Shown: positions 35,738 to 43,969, counted from the first letter of the stretch. The stretch is DNA of 64,000 bases from Flavobacterium hungaricum (GCF_015182285.1 NZ_PRDM01000001.1:248001-312000); one strand, 5' to 3'. The notes: generated by a model from the letters alone, not told the origin. A program made the numbers and translations.

Positions 35738-35929
35738 ATGGTAATTGCAGACTTAAAAGCAGCTTATGATTTTAATGCAAAACAAAGAAAAGATTTAAAG
35801 AAATCACTTAAAGCTTCTGGTATCGAAAACTATAATAGTAATGGAGTTTACCAAGATTTAATCGTAGTTCAAGAAAATCTATATAATGCATTACAAAATA
35901 GAATTAATGCTATCAAAATGATCTGGTAA
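35738..35929 (+). CDS. very small protein of unknown function (63 aa)
   Basis: It starts at the ATG at 35738; a TTG nine bases upstream is in frame. 63 aa, basic and helical (DLKAAYDFNAKQRKDLKKSL), ending INAIKMIW. No family recognised. It lies 22 bases before the next small gene. Coding status is moderately supported by the clean start and the absence of overlapping ORFs. Confidence 0.45.
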   Translation: MVIADLKAAYDFNAKQRKDLKKSLKASGIENYNSNGVYQDLIVVQENLYNALQNRINAIKMIW

Positions 35930-35951
35930 TGGAATTAAACCCAAAATAAAA

Positions 35952-36227
35952 ATGAATATATTAAAGAAAATAGTTGGTGTTATACTATTACTATTAGCGG
36001 TTTTACTTTGTTTTCCTGCGTTCTATGCATTTCCAATTCAATTTGAAAGATGCAGGAAAAAATTTGAAGATGGGTTTGTGGGTGCTCCAGGTGGTGCAAT
36101 TGCCCTTATTACTTGTTTTGTGCTTTATGTTCTTATTACATACTTTTTAGTAAAATTTGGTTTGAAATTAATCAGAAAGAAAAAAAGTAATTATAAAGCA
36201 ATTGATGAAATTGGGATAAAAGAATAA
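35952..36227 (+). CDS. small membrane protein of unknown function (91 aa)
   Basis: Two predicted transmembrane helices: KIVGVILLLLAVLLCFPAFYAF (residues 5-27) and AIALITCFVLYVLITYFLVKF (about 50-70). Between them is a short charged loop with one Cys and a GGA turn, and the C-terminus is basic. No family recognised. Confidence 0.55.
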   Translation: MNILKKIVGVILLLLAVLLCFPAFYAFPIQFERCRKKFEDGFVGAPGGAIALITCFVLYVLITYFLVKFGLKLIRKKKSNYKAIDEIGIKE

Positions 36228-36528
36228 TAATATACAACAAACAACTTTTATAATAATGAAACGTTAGTTCGATTAATTTAAGATTTAAAAGATATTAAAA
36301 AAACAAATTGTATTAGAATTATAAAGGTTTTCTCTTACAAGCATAACCATATCCAGCATATTCTATTTCTTTATCAGCAATTTTTTTTAAATAGTCTCAC
36401 TTCTTAATAAGATTTCAATATTTCCCTGCATCCAGATACCACGCATATTAATGTAAAAAAATATTTACAAATATTATTTTTTACTTCCGTTTAATTAGAT
36501 ACTTTTACTTTTTTATAAGAATTTATTT
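36228..36528. other. 301-bp region between a small membrane protein gene and yifB
   Basis: It holds a probable decayed gene on the minus strand (36319-36446, listed separately) and AT-rich DNA. No clear yifB promoter box was found. Confidence 0.4.
36319..36446 (-). pseudogene. remnant of a small frameshifted gene
   Basis: From an ATG at 36446 the minus strand reads MRGIWMQGNIEILLRS. The reading then continues in another frame as DYLKKIADKEIEYAGYGYAC and KRKPL before TAA at 36319. The break falls beside a run of eight A, a usual site of slippage. Both pieces look protein-coding, but the fragment is too short to identify. Confidence 0.35.
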
Positions 36529-37992
36529 ATGCTTACAAAAGTTTACGGAAGTGCTGTTTTTGGAGTCGAAGCCACGACAATTACAGTAGAAGTTCATATG
36601 GATACAGGGATTGGTTATCATTTAGTTGGACTTCCTGATAGTGCTATAAAAGAAAGCAGTTTTAGAATTGCGGCCGCACTAAAAAATAACGGTTACAATC
36701 TGCCAGGGAAAAGAATTACCATTAATATGGCGCCCGCCGACCTCAGAAAAGAAGGTTCTTCGTATGATTTGACACTCGCAATGGGAATTTTGGTAGGTTC
36801 TGCTCAAATAAAAGCTCCAGAAATAGAACGTTATATTATCATGGGAGAACTTTCGCTAGATGGAAGTTTACAGCCCATTCGCGGTGCGCTTCCGATAGCG
36901 ATCAAAGCTAAAGAAGAAGGTTACAAAGGATTTTTTCTTCCCGTTCAAAACGTAAAAGAGGCTGCAATTGTAGCGGGTCTCGATGTTTACGGCGTTACCA
37001 ATCTCAAAGAAGTAATTGATTTTTTTGCCGGAAGAGGTACATTGCAGCCTACCGTAATCGACACTCGAGCAGAATTCTACAAAACCTTAGATTTTCCCGA
37101 ATTTGATTTTTCTGACGTACGCGGACAGGAGAGCATCAAACGCTGTATGGAAATTGCGGCTGCAGGTGGTCACAACATCATTTTGATTGGTCCGCCGGGA
37201 GCTGGAAAAACAATGCTTGCTAAAAGAGTTCCAAGTATTCTGCCTCCCATGACATTGCGTGAAGCGTTAGAAACCACCAAAATACACAGTGTGGCGGGAA
37301 AATTAAAAGAAGTTGGGCTGATGAATCAGAGGCCTTTTAGAAGTCCGCATCATACTATTTCTAATGTGGCGCTGGTTGGCGGGGGGAGTTATCCGCAGCC
37401 GGGAGAAATCTCGATGGCACACAACGGCGTTTTGTTTTTGGATGAATTACCCGAATTTAAACGAGATGTGCTAGAAGTAATGCGTCAGCCTTTAGAAGAT
37501 CGTGAAGTGACGATTTCGCGTGCTAAATTTACCATTACCTATCCGTCGTCATTTATGCTGGTGGCGAGTATGAACCCAAGTCCAAGTGGTTTTTTTAATG
37601 ATCCAAGTGCTCCCAATACTTCTTCGCCTCACGAAATGCAGCGTTATTTGAGTAAAATTTCTGGACCGCTTTTAGACCGAATCGATATTCATATCGAAGT
37701 AACACCCGTTCCGTTTGAGAAATTAGCCGACGAACGAAAAGCAGAAAGCAGTGTCGAAATCCGAAAACGTGTTACAGCCGCTCGCGAGATCCAAACCAAA
37801 CGCTTTGAAAATATAGAAAATGTACATTACAATGCGCAGATGAGCAGTAAATTAATCCGTGAATATTGTGTTTTGGACGAGCCTTCAAAGCAATTATTAA
37901 AAACGGCAATGGAAAGACTGAACCTTTCGGCTCGAGCATATGATAGAATTTTAAAAGATTTTTTATTTGGAATATTGCAGATTGATATTTAA
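36529..37992 (+). CDS. yifB: YifB/ComM Mg-chelatase-like AAA ATPase, 3' end displaced by an island
   Basis: 487-aa ORF. It has the N-terminal ChlI domain (KVYGSAVFGVEATTITVEV...MAPADLRKEGSSYDLTLAMGIL), Walker A GPPGAGKTMLAKR, the HHTISNVALVGGG motif, Walker B VLFLDELPEF and the start of the C-terminal domain (LNLSARAYDRILK). From codon 477 (37957) the sequence changes to DFLFGILQIDI and stops. The true ending lies at 47054-47167. ComM is a hexameric branch-migration helicase that helps chromosomal integration during natural transformation in other bacteria. Here it lacks its last roughly 35 residues and is probably impaired. Confidence 0.93.
   Translation: MLTKVYGSAVFGVEATTITVEVHMDTGIGYHLVGLPDSAIKESSFRIAAALKNNGYNLPGKRITINMAPADLRKEGSSYDLTLAMGILVGSAQIKAPEIERYIIMGELSLDGSLQPIRGALPIAIKAKEEGYKGFFLPVQNVKEAAIVAGLDVYGVTNLKEVIDFFAGRGTLQPTVIDTRAEFYKTLDFPEFDFSDVRGQESIKRCMEIAAAGGHNIILIGPPGAGKTMLAKRVPSILPPMTLREALETTKIHSVAGKLKEVGLMNQRPFRSPHHTISNVALVGGGSYPQPGEISMAHNGVLFLDELPEFKRDVLEVMRQPLEDREVTISRAKFTITYPSSFMLVASMNPSPSGFFNDPSAPNTSSPHEMQRYLSKISGPLLDRIDIHIEVTPVPFEKLADERKAESSVEIRKRVTAAREIQTKRFENIENVHYNAQMSSKLIREYCVLDEPSKQLLKTAMERLNLSARAYDRILKDFLFGILQIDI
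37951..37957 (+). other. attL core (7-bp direct repeat TTAAAAG)
   Basis: TTAAAAG in the yifB frame (codons Leu-Lys, then G) marks the left edge of the island. The same seven bases are at 47054-47060, where the yifB frame resumes. Confidence 0.85.
37963..37980 (+). repeat. left arm of the island's attP inverted repeat
   Basis: TTATTTGGAATATTGCAG matches the reverse complement of 47032-47049 (TTATTTCGATTATAGCAG) at 15 of 18 positions. It lies five bases inside the core. Confidence 0.75.
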
Positions 37993-38076
37993 AGTTTATA
38001 ATCCCTTTCTAATTTTTAGATTTTTTTTAGATTGGATCTTAACGAGGCATTTTTTGTGTTTAAAATTTATTAACCT

Positions 38077-38991
38077 TTAGTAGTATTCGGTAACAATATC
38101 TCTACCTATAGGGAATAATTGTTCCCAGCTATCAGGAGGTATAAAGCTTGTATTATAAGTTTTTAAAAGTTCCCACTTTTTGCCAAACTTATATATTTTA
38201 TAGGAATGATATACTTGATTGTTATATTTCTGGAGAATAGAATATTGAAAGATGCTGATATTTCTTGTAATTATTTTAATGCAATAAAATTTTGGTAAGT
38301 TATCATTGTTAAACTCGTATTCTAGTGCTTGCATTACATTTGTAGCTAAATTGAACGATGGAATTCTAGTCGAATATTTATTTAATGAATCTAATGAATA
38401 GAAGGCTCTGCCGTTTTCATATCGAAAATTACTGGCTTTCAATTTGCTGAAATCATATATTATTAAATTAGTATCAAAACTGCTGCCAGATTTATAGTCG
38501 CTATTAGTAACATTTAAGTAATGTTTTTTATTATCCTTTTGAAGGAACTCACAAATTGGATAGCCAGACCCCATTATTCTGTCGATAGTTTCTCTTTGCT
38601 TAATTACAATATTGTTTTGTATGACAATGGATGAATTTAGTTTCTCAATAGAATAATTTTGCTTTTTGATTACTGTGGAAACACTATCTCTTAAGAACCT
38701 TTGTAATTCACTTATTGTATCTGCCTTTTTGATTATTGTTTCGCCTTGAGATTTGGAACTATCAATTTCTGCAGTATGTTCTCTATCAGATACAATATCT
38801 TTACGCCATTGAAATAACAGTGTAATTGCACCTATAAAAGCTACTAGTAATGTTAGTTTAGAGGCAATACGTATTCGTCTTTGATTAGTTGTATCTTTTT
38901 CTAATTTTGTGGCAATAAAAGCCAATACCACTGTTATGATACCAAAACCATAAACAAAGTAGCTAATATAGCTGTCAAACCATTTTATCAT
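38077..38991 (-). CDS. membrane-anchored coiled-coil protein of unknown function
   Basis: 304 aa. Two N-terminal transmembrane helices (about 9-27, YFVYGFGIITVVLAFIA, and 46-62, LTLLVAFIGAITLLFQW) are followed by a predicted coiled coil (about 70-150, rich in I/Q/K heptads such as IVIQNNIVIKQRETID) and a soluble C-terminal domain. No family recognised. It is the first gene inside the left island edge, on the opposite strand to the RloAB genes. It could be a membrane effector or sensor of the island, but that is only a guess from architecture and position. Confidence 0.7.
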   Translation of the reverse strand: MIKWFDSYISYFVYGFGIITVVLAFIATKLEKDTTNQRRIRIASKLTLLVAFIGAITLLFQWRKDIVSDREHTAEIDSSKSQGETIIKKADTISELQRFLRDSVSTVIKKQNYSIEKLNSSIVIQNNIVIKQRETIDRIMGSGYPICEFLQKDNKKHYLNVTNSDYKSGSSFDTNLIIYDFSKLKASNFRYENGRAFYSLDSLNKYSTRIPSFNLATNVMQALEYEFNNDNLPKFYCIKIITRNISIFQYSILQKYNNQVYHSYKIYKFGKKWELLKTYNTSFIPPDSWEQLFPIGRDIVTEYY

Positions 38992-39292
38992 TGTATTAAC
39001 TTGCTTAATAATTTATCAAACTTATATTTAAAAAATAAAAGTTGCAAATTTACATTGTAATTATTTGTGGCTATTGTCTTATTTGAAATATTTTTCTATT
39101 TGCCATATTGTAGATTTTTTTGAATTTATAATTTAAAAAGTACGGGTAAAAGAGACGATGAAGATGCTTAATACTGTGAATTCCAAAACATATTTCTTTT
39201 AAATTAGTTAATAAAAAAAGCCTTTCAGGTTTCTTTTTAATCCTTGAAATGCGTAATTTTACTAAAAATAATAATTTTTAAAAACTTTAGGG
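38992..39292. other. divergent intergenic region upstream of the RloA-like gene
   Basis: 301 bases without a gene. The minus strand has -7 boxes TAAGTTTG (39017-39024) and TAAATTTG (39045-39052) for the membrane protein. The plus strand has a near-match TAATTTTA (39254-39261) before the ATPase gene. Confidence 0.4.
39017..39024 (-). promoter_or_regulatory. -7 box for the island membrane protein
   Basis: Reads TAAGTTTG on the minus strand, matching TAnnTTTG, 26 bases before the ATG at 38991. A second match lies at 39045-39052. Confidence 0.4.
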
Positions 39293-40588
39293 ATGATTTT
39301 GGAGTTTTCTATATCGAATTATCGCTCGATTTGCGAGAAGCAATCATTTGCGATGATTGCTAGTGGGGCTAAGAGTAGGCCTAATAATATTTTTGATGTC
39401 GATTTAAATAATGGTAGTAATGTTAAGTTGACTAAAACTGCTGGTATTTTTGGTGCTAATGCATCTGGTAAATCAAATGTTATTCGTGCATTATTTGAAA
39501 TAAGGATGTTAATTGTTGATTCTCGAATATTGAAGATTGACAGACCTATTCCAGCATATGATCCTTTTTTATTTAATACAAAATCAAATAATGAACCAGT
39601 TGAATTTGAAATTATTTTTCTAAGTAAGGATAAGAAAAAATATCAATATAAATTAGCGTTCAATCAGCATGAAATAGTTGAGGAATCTCTTCATCATTTT
39701 CCAAGTATAAAATCTCAAATAATATTTAATCGTGGGAAAGAAAAAGATCTGCATGATGAAAATATTCATATAGGAAAACTAGGAAAGAATTTTAATTATA
39801 AAAAATATAAAGTTTACAAAAAAATACCTTTGCTTTCAATTTTTGGTCAAGCAGAAAACTATCATACGGATATTTCCCCTGTATTTACGTTTTTTGATGA
39901 AATTGAAATTTGGAATGTGACAGAGTCTGGTGTTGTTAGGCGTTTAGCGGAGTATGTAAAAGAATTTTTGCAGGAATCGGACAATAAAGTGTTGGTTCCT
40001 CAAATTGAGGAACTAATCAGACAGGCTGATACACAAATTCAAGCTTTGCTTATTGATGATACTAAGAGAGGGGAAAGAGAGGTAAATACAGTTCTTGGTG
40101 AGCCAATTTCGACAGTGAGAAGGCGAGAAATTCTTTATGGGGAACATAATGTTTATGAAAGAAATAATATTGTTGCTAAACACAATTTACCTTTCTTTAA
40201 TGAGTCTTTTGGAACTAATAAGTTGTTTGCTTTAGGTGGTCTGATTGTAAAAACTATTAATCAGGGAGGGGTTATATTTTTTGATGAATTGGATAGTAGT
40301 TTTCATCCTTTAGTTACAAAGTTGTTGGTTAATTTTTTTCAGGAGAGTAACCTGTCAAATGCACAGTTGATATTTACTACTCATGAAACTTATTTATTGA
40401 ATAAAGAGTTTCGTTCAGATCAAATTTGGTTTACACAAAAAAAAGAAAATGGACAAACAGAACTTTTTTCAGCTCAAGATTTTGATGGGGTTAGAGAAGA
40501 TATACCTTTTGAAAAATGGTATTTGGGAGGAAAGTTTGGTGCTATTCCTTATATAACTAAAGGAGGACATGAGGAAAAGGAAGATTAA
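39293..40588 (+). CDS. RloA-like AAA/ABC-type ATPase (OLD/SMC-like, AAA_15 group)
   Basis: 431 aa. The N-terminus MILEFSISNYRSICEKQSF is typical of recombination-type ATPases. Walker A GANASGKS is at 54-61, an ABC-signature-like SFGTNKLFALGG at 305-316, Walker B VIFFDELD at 327-334 with the D-loop SSFHPL, and the switch His at 364 in IFTTHETYLL. The catalytic set is complete. Family members pair with RloB or TOPRIM proteins in restriction-linked and abortive-infection loci. The 3' end overlaps the next gene by 20 bases. Defence function is inferred from family and island context. Confidence 0.88.
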   Translation: MILEFSISNYRSICEKQSFAMIASGAKSRPNNIFDVDLNNGSNVKLTKTAGIFGANASGKSNVIRALFEIRMLIVDSRILKIDRPIPAYDPFLFNTKSNNEPVEFEIIFLSKDKKKYQYKLAFNQHEIVEESLHHFPSIKSQIIFNRGKEKDLHDENIHIGKLGKNFNYKKYKVYKKIPLLSIFGQAENYHTDISPVFTFFDEIEIWNVTESGVVRRLAEYVKEFLQESDNKVLVPQIEELIRQADTQIQALLIDDTKRGEREVNTVLGEPISTVRRREILYGEHNVYERNNIVAKHNLPFFNESFGTNKLFALGGLIVKTINQGGVIFFDELDSSFHPLVTKLLVNFFQESNLSNAQLIFTTHETYLLNKEFRSDQIWFTQKKENGQTELFSAQDFDGVREDIPFEKWYLGGKFGAIPYITKGGHEEKED

Positions 40589-41420
40589 TAGAAGTATTTT
40601 GATAGTTTGTGAAGGAACTAAGACGGAGTATGATTACTTTCAATATATTGGGGAAAAAATATCGATTCCTAGAGGGGTGTGGGATACTGTTGAGGTTTCA
40701 ACTAATGTCACAATTCCAAAAGATATTCCAATACCAGCTCAAACTTCACTTGCGAAAAGAAAGAAGAAGAGTTTTATTAATCCAAATAAGAGAAAAATAT
40801 CAGATCAAAATGTTTTACTGAAGTTATGTTCTTATTTATATGGTGAAAAAGAGGGGTTTGAAAAATATGAAAATGTAAAGGCGGTTCCTTTGCGTTTTGT
40901 TGCTTTGGCGCAAATGTTGGAAGAAGAGCAACGAATATATGAGGAATTATGGGCGGTTTATGATAAAGATGATCATCCATTTCATAAAGAAGCGTCTGAA
41001 AAAGCTTTAGAGTTGACAAACGATAAGGTGGTCAATATTGGATTTAGTAGCCGTTCATTTGAGCATTGGATTATTTTGCATTTTGAGAAAAATAAAAAGG
41101 AATTTTTAGTTACAGATTGTAAAGATGAGAAAGATGAGCCGTTAGGTTGTAATAAAGATATAGGTTGTAAGGGGCAAACGTGTTTATGTGGTTATATACG
41201 TACCAATACTCCGTTGGTGAATTATTCAAAAAGTAATAGCCCTAAAGATTTTGAGGATATGATGAATGTTTTAATGAAACCTGCTAATCTGAGAAAAGCT
41301 ATTTCAAATGCTGAATGGCTTCGTGAAGAAATAAGGAACAGTGAAGAAAGTAATAAGCCCATTTATGAATTAAATCCATTTACCGATATTGATTATTTAG
41401 TAAAAAAATTGATTGATTAG
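40569..41420 (+). CDS. RloB-like protein (TOPRIM-type nuclease candidate)
   Basis: 283 aa. The N-terminus RSILIVCEGTKTEYDYFQYI is the RloB hallmark, with an acidic residue (E15) like the TOPRIM Glu. WAVYDKDDHPFHKEA (D132, D134) fits the TOPRIM D-x-D, and FSSRSFEHWIILHFEK is the conserved core segment. Between 184 and 207 lies a Cys-rich insert (C184, C194, C200, C205, C207) that could bind a metal. It begins within the RloA-like gene, so the two are co-translated. Predicted effector of a two-gene system of RloAB/AbiL type. Confidence 0.85.
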   Translation: MRKRKINRSILIVCEGTKTEYDYFQYIGEKISIPRGVWDTVEVSTNVTIPKDIPIPAQTSLAKRKKKSFINPNKRKISDQNVLLKLCSYLYGEKEGFEKYENVKAVPLRFVALAQMLEEEQRIYEELWAVYDKDDHPFHKEASEKALELTNDKVVNIGFSSRSFEHWIILHFEKNKKEFLVTDCKDEKDEPLGCNKDIGCKGQTCLCGYIRTNTPLVNYSKSNSPKDFEDMMNVLMKPANLRKAISNAEWLREEIRNSEESNKPIYELNPFTDIDYLVKKLID

Positions 41421-41456
41421 TTTTTTTTTATAATATTGTGTCTCAAAATAATCTAA

Positions 41457-42599
41457 ATGAGTTTAGAAAAAGTATTCATGAGACCTAAATTAAAAGGTCA
41501 AAGATTTGAAGATCATAGGCTCCCTGTGAGTATTATGGAGGATTTTTCTGTTCTGGAAGAGCTGATTTTTGATTTGGCAAAAAAGATTTATATTGATCAA
41601 AACCCTGAAAGAAAAAGGGTTCCTAATCATTTCACGGAGAATGTTTCACTTAAGCTCTCTAGGTTAGATGATGGAAGTGTTATACCGAATTTTCTTCTTG
41701 TAGCGGCGATTAATTTATCAAACCCTACACTTCCTGATGTTAGTAATGATTACTTTAGGTATTTTGAAAGTGCTCGTGATAAAGTTTATGAGTTGGTTGA
41801 AAGTGCAAATCAGGGTGATGTGTCTGATTTAAATCCTAAATTTTTAAACTATTTCAATCGGATAGGAAGGAATTTAAGAGATGATGAATCAATTGATTTT
41901 ATTAATGATTCAGGATCTTCTAGAAATGTCGTGTTTAATAAAGTAACAAGACAGAAAATCCTTTTATCAAGAAGTGATAAATCGGAATATAGTGATGTGG
42001 TTAATGAAATTGTGCTGATTCCTTCTGTAGATAAAAAAAAGAAAAAGTTTCAAATAGAGTTGGATAGTTTATCTCCGACGTTGGAATTTAGATTGCGCAA
42101 AGATTTTCAAGATACTGTTCTAACAGCCCTTCAAGGTTATGATGACAAATGTTATGTTTCTCTTAAAGGAATTGGTACTTTTAATGAAAATATGAAATTG
42201 ATTCAGATTGATAGGATTGATTCTATTGATTTGCTGGATCCTTTTGATGTTTCTATTCGTCTTCGTCAACTTTCTCAATTAGAAGATAATTGGTATAATG
42301 GCGAAGAGGGGGAAAGATTGAATAATAACGCTTTGAATACATTTGAAGATTTTTTCTTTTTGAATTATGGAGATGATCTTCCTCTTCCTGCTATATTTCC
42401 TACGTTGAAAGGGGACTTATTATTAGAATGGAAAATTAAAGATATTTCAATCTCGCTAGAGGTTAGTCTTTTGGATTTTAATTCGACGTTGTACTATTTT
42501 GATATGTTAAATGATCTTAACGACTTAGAAGTGGAGTTAAACTTGAAAGTAGTAGAAGATTGGACAAAAATTAATCAAATTATTCAAAAAGCTAAGTAA
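41457..42599 (+). CDS. protein of unknown function, first gene of an uncharacterised pair
   Basis: 380 aa, soluble, acidic, without a signal peptide or a catalytic motif that I can name. N-terminal helical part (about 20-150: EELIFDLAKKIYIDQNPERKR), central beta-rich part (KKKFQIELDSLSPTLEFRLRKDF; KCYVSLKGIGTFNENMKLIQ), and a C-terminal segment with QLEDNWYNGEEGERLNNNAL and LPAIFPTLKGDLLLEWKIKD. The last block has the look of a conserved family signature. It follows the RloB-like gene after 36 bases and overlaps the next gene by one base, so it is probably one operon with RloAB. Confidence 0.8.
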   Translation: MSLEKVFMRPKLKGQRFEDHRLPVSIMEDFSVLEELIFDLAKKIYIDQNPERKRVPNHFTENVSLKLSRLDDGSVIPNFLLVAAINLSNPTLPDVSNDYFRYFESARDKVYELVESANQGDVSDLNPKFLNYFNRIGRNLRDDESIDFINDSGSSRNVVFNKVTRQKILLSRSDKSEYSDVVNEIVLIPSVDKKKKKFQIELDSLSPTLEFRLRKDFQDTVLTALQGYDDKCYVSLKGIGTFNENMKLIQIDRIDSIDLLDPFDVSIRLRQLSQLEDNWYNGEEGERLNNNALNTFEDFFFLNYGDDLPLPAIFPTLKGDLLLEWKIKDISISLEVSLLDFNSTLYYFDMLNDLNDLEVELNLKVVEDWTKINQIIQKAK

Positions 42600-42991
42600 T
42601 GACTGAAAAAACACTTTTGCATAGACAGGTACATCCAAATTGGATTCAAAATAATATTGTGTCTCTTCAGGTATTTGCAACATCTCAGGTGTTTTCACCT
42701 ACGCCAAAAGATGAGGGACATTTGTCAGTGTATAATGGTGAAAAATTTTCAGCAGAAGAATCATATACTCATTTTTTATGTAATCCTGAATGTTCTTCCG
42801 TTGGGACTCTCTCTGTAAGTATTTCAGAAGTAGATGAGGTTGGAGATCTTTCATCGGTTGAGAATGATTATCCTTTTGATGGTCATTGTTATATTGATTT
42901 CAATGGTGTGAGTACAAAAGGTGCTCTTAAAAAAAAGTCACAAAAACTTCGTGATCTTGCAATGGAAAGAGGTTGGACGTATAAGGTTTAG
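42599..42991 (+). CDS. protein of unknown function, second gene of the uncharacterised pair
   Basis: 130 aa, acidic and soluble. Conserved-looking block near the N-terminus: LLHRQVHPNWIQNNIVSLQVF then PTPKDEGHLSVYNGEKFSAEESYTHF. The C-terminus has YIDFNGVSTKGALKKKSQKLRDLAMERGW. Starts within the stop of the 380-aa gene (TAATG). I recall no characterised member of this family. The tight coupling suggests that the two products work together, perhaps as toxin/inhibitor or effector/adaptor. Confidence 0.8.
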   Translation: MTEKTLLHRQVHPNWIQNNIVSLQVFATSQVFSPTPKDEGHLSVYNGEKFSAEESYTHFLCNPECSSVGTLSVSISEVDEVGDLSSVENDYPFDGHCYIDFNGVSTKGALKKKSQKLRDLAMERGWTYKV

Positions 42992-43047
42992 ATTTAATAA
43001 AGATTGATTTTTTACTTGTGTTTTATTGAAAAAATATTTCCATAAAT

Positions 43048-43686
43048 TTATATCTTTTTTATATTATCTATTATGTTTTTAATCTTTCTAACAGTATTTG
43101 GCGATGCTTTATAGTTTTTATCTTTGTCAAATGATAATTTTGACAAGTCGCGTAAAGATGAGTTTGGATTTGATTTTATAATCTTTACTAGGGATTTGTG
43201 TTTGGTTAGAACCTCATCATCGGATTCGGTAGTTCCTTTTATTCTGCCTTTATATGTATTTGGGTTTTTGGCAATAGCGGCTTTGATGCCTTCACGTTGT
43301 CTTTCTAATAAAGCTTCACGCTCCATAGTGGCAACATTTGCTAGTACATCAGTTATTATTTTAAATATCGAGTTGGATTTTCCGTTAGCTATTGAACATA
43401 TGCCTAGATTGTCGATGTGTACGTTTATTTTGTCTTTGTCGAGTCGATTTAATGTTGATTGGACATCAAAGCTATTGCGACCCAAACGGTCAACGCTTGA
43501 TACGCTTAATTCGCTGATTTTGCCTGTTGTGATAGCATTGTTTAATTTTATTGCTTCTGGTCTTTCGTTGAAAGGAATTGATCCCGAGCATATGTCAATA
43601 TATAAAAGCTCATCAGGATGGCTTTTGGTTAACTGGCGACGTGTTGATTGTGATGATGTACTGACTCTAATATATCTTGCTTTCAT
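43048..43686 (-). CDS. small serine recombinase (resolvase/invertase family)
   Basis: 212 aa from the ATG at 43686. An upstream in-frame ATG at 43773 lies beyond the -7 box and is rejected. Catalytic domain: ARYIRVSTSSQSTRRQL with nucleophile S9, ELSVSSVDRLGRNSFDV (the DRLGR motif) and TDVLANVATMEREALLERQREGIKAA (long helix E). A C-terminal helix-turn-helix follows (SLRDLSKLSFDKDKNYKASPNTVRKI). Probable resolvase or invertase acting at a nearby site within the island; inverted sequences lie immediately upstream. Confidence 0.9.
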   Translation of the reverse strand: MKARYIRVSTSSQSTRRQLTKSHPDELLYIDICSGSIPFNERPEAIKLNNAITTGKISELSVSSVDRLGRNSFDVQSTLNRLDKDKINVHIDNLGICSIANGKSNSIFKIITDVLANVATMEREALLERQREGIKAAIAKNPNTYKGRIKGTTESDDEVLTKHKSLVKIIKSNPNSSLRDLSKLSFDKDKNYKASPNTVRKIKNIIDNIKKI

Positions 43687-43740
43687 TTTTAAATGGTTTA
43701 TTTCAATTGGAAAGGTGTAAAGGTAAGTTGTAAAGATTTT

Positions 43741-43847
43741 TTGTGCAAATTTAGAATAGTGTATTTTGCACATAATTTTTATCAGTTTTGGTCTTTGTGA
43801 TGCTCTTAAATATGTGAAGTGTATAAGTATACTCTAAATTTGCACTA
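43741..43847. repeat. 13-bp inverted repeat carrying divergent -7 boxes beside the resolvase
   Basis: GTGCAAATTTAGA (43743-43756 region) is mirrored by TCTAAATTTGCAC (43833-43845), separated by about 77 bases. Each arm contains a TAAATTTG box pointing outward in opposite directions. It could be a resolvase-binding (res-like) site, a duplicated promoter, or both. Confidence 0.7.
43746..43753 (-). promoter_or_regulatory. -7 box for the resolvase gene
   Basis: The minus strand reads TAAATTTG (TAnnTTTG), 60 bases upstream of the ATG at 43686. It is part of a 13-bp inverted repeat whose other arm is at about 43833-43845. Confidence 0.5.
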
Positions 43848-43922
43848 ATGTAATTGTTAAACACTTGAGATTGTAACTTTTACTTAATGAATAATTGATA
43901 GTAGTAGGGATTTTTGTAACGG

Positions 43923-43966
43923 ATTGATTATCAGGCTTGCCGTTTTTGGCGAATCTGATAATCAAT
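43923..43966. repeat. strong hairpin in a gene-free stretch of the island
   Basis: A perfect 12-bp stem ATTGATTATCAG/CTGATAATCAAT continues inward with GCC/GGC around a TTTTT-containing loop. It lies in the 823-bp gap between the resolvase and XRE genes. It is not followed by a T-run, so a terminator is unlikely; a recombination site or structured RNA is possible. Confidence 0.75.
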
Positions 43967-43969
43967 TGA

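Noticed and set aside
43124..43720. 198-aa ORF on the plus strand opposite the resolvase
   Set aside because: It is an antisense shadow: the minus strand encodes all serine-recombinase motifs in this span.
43923..43966. Rho-independent terminator
   Set aside because: The stem is strong but no T-run follows on either strand and no gene ends near it.
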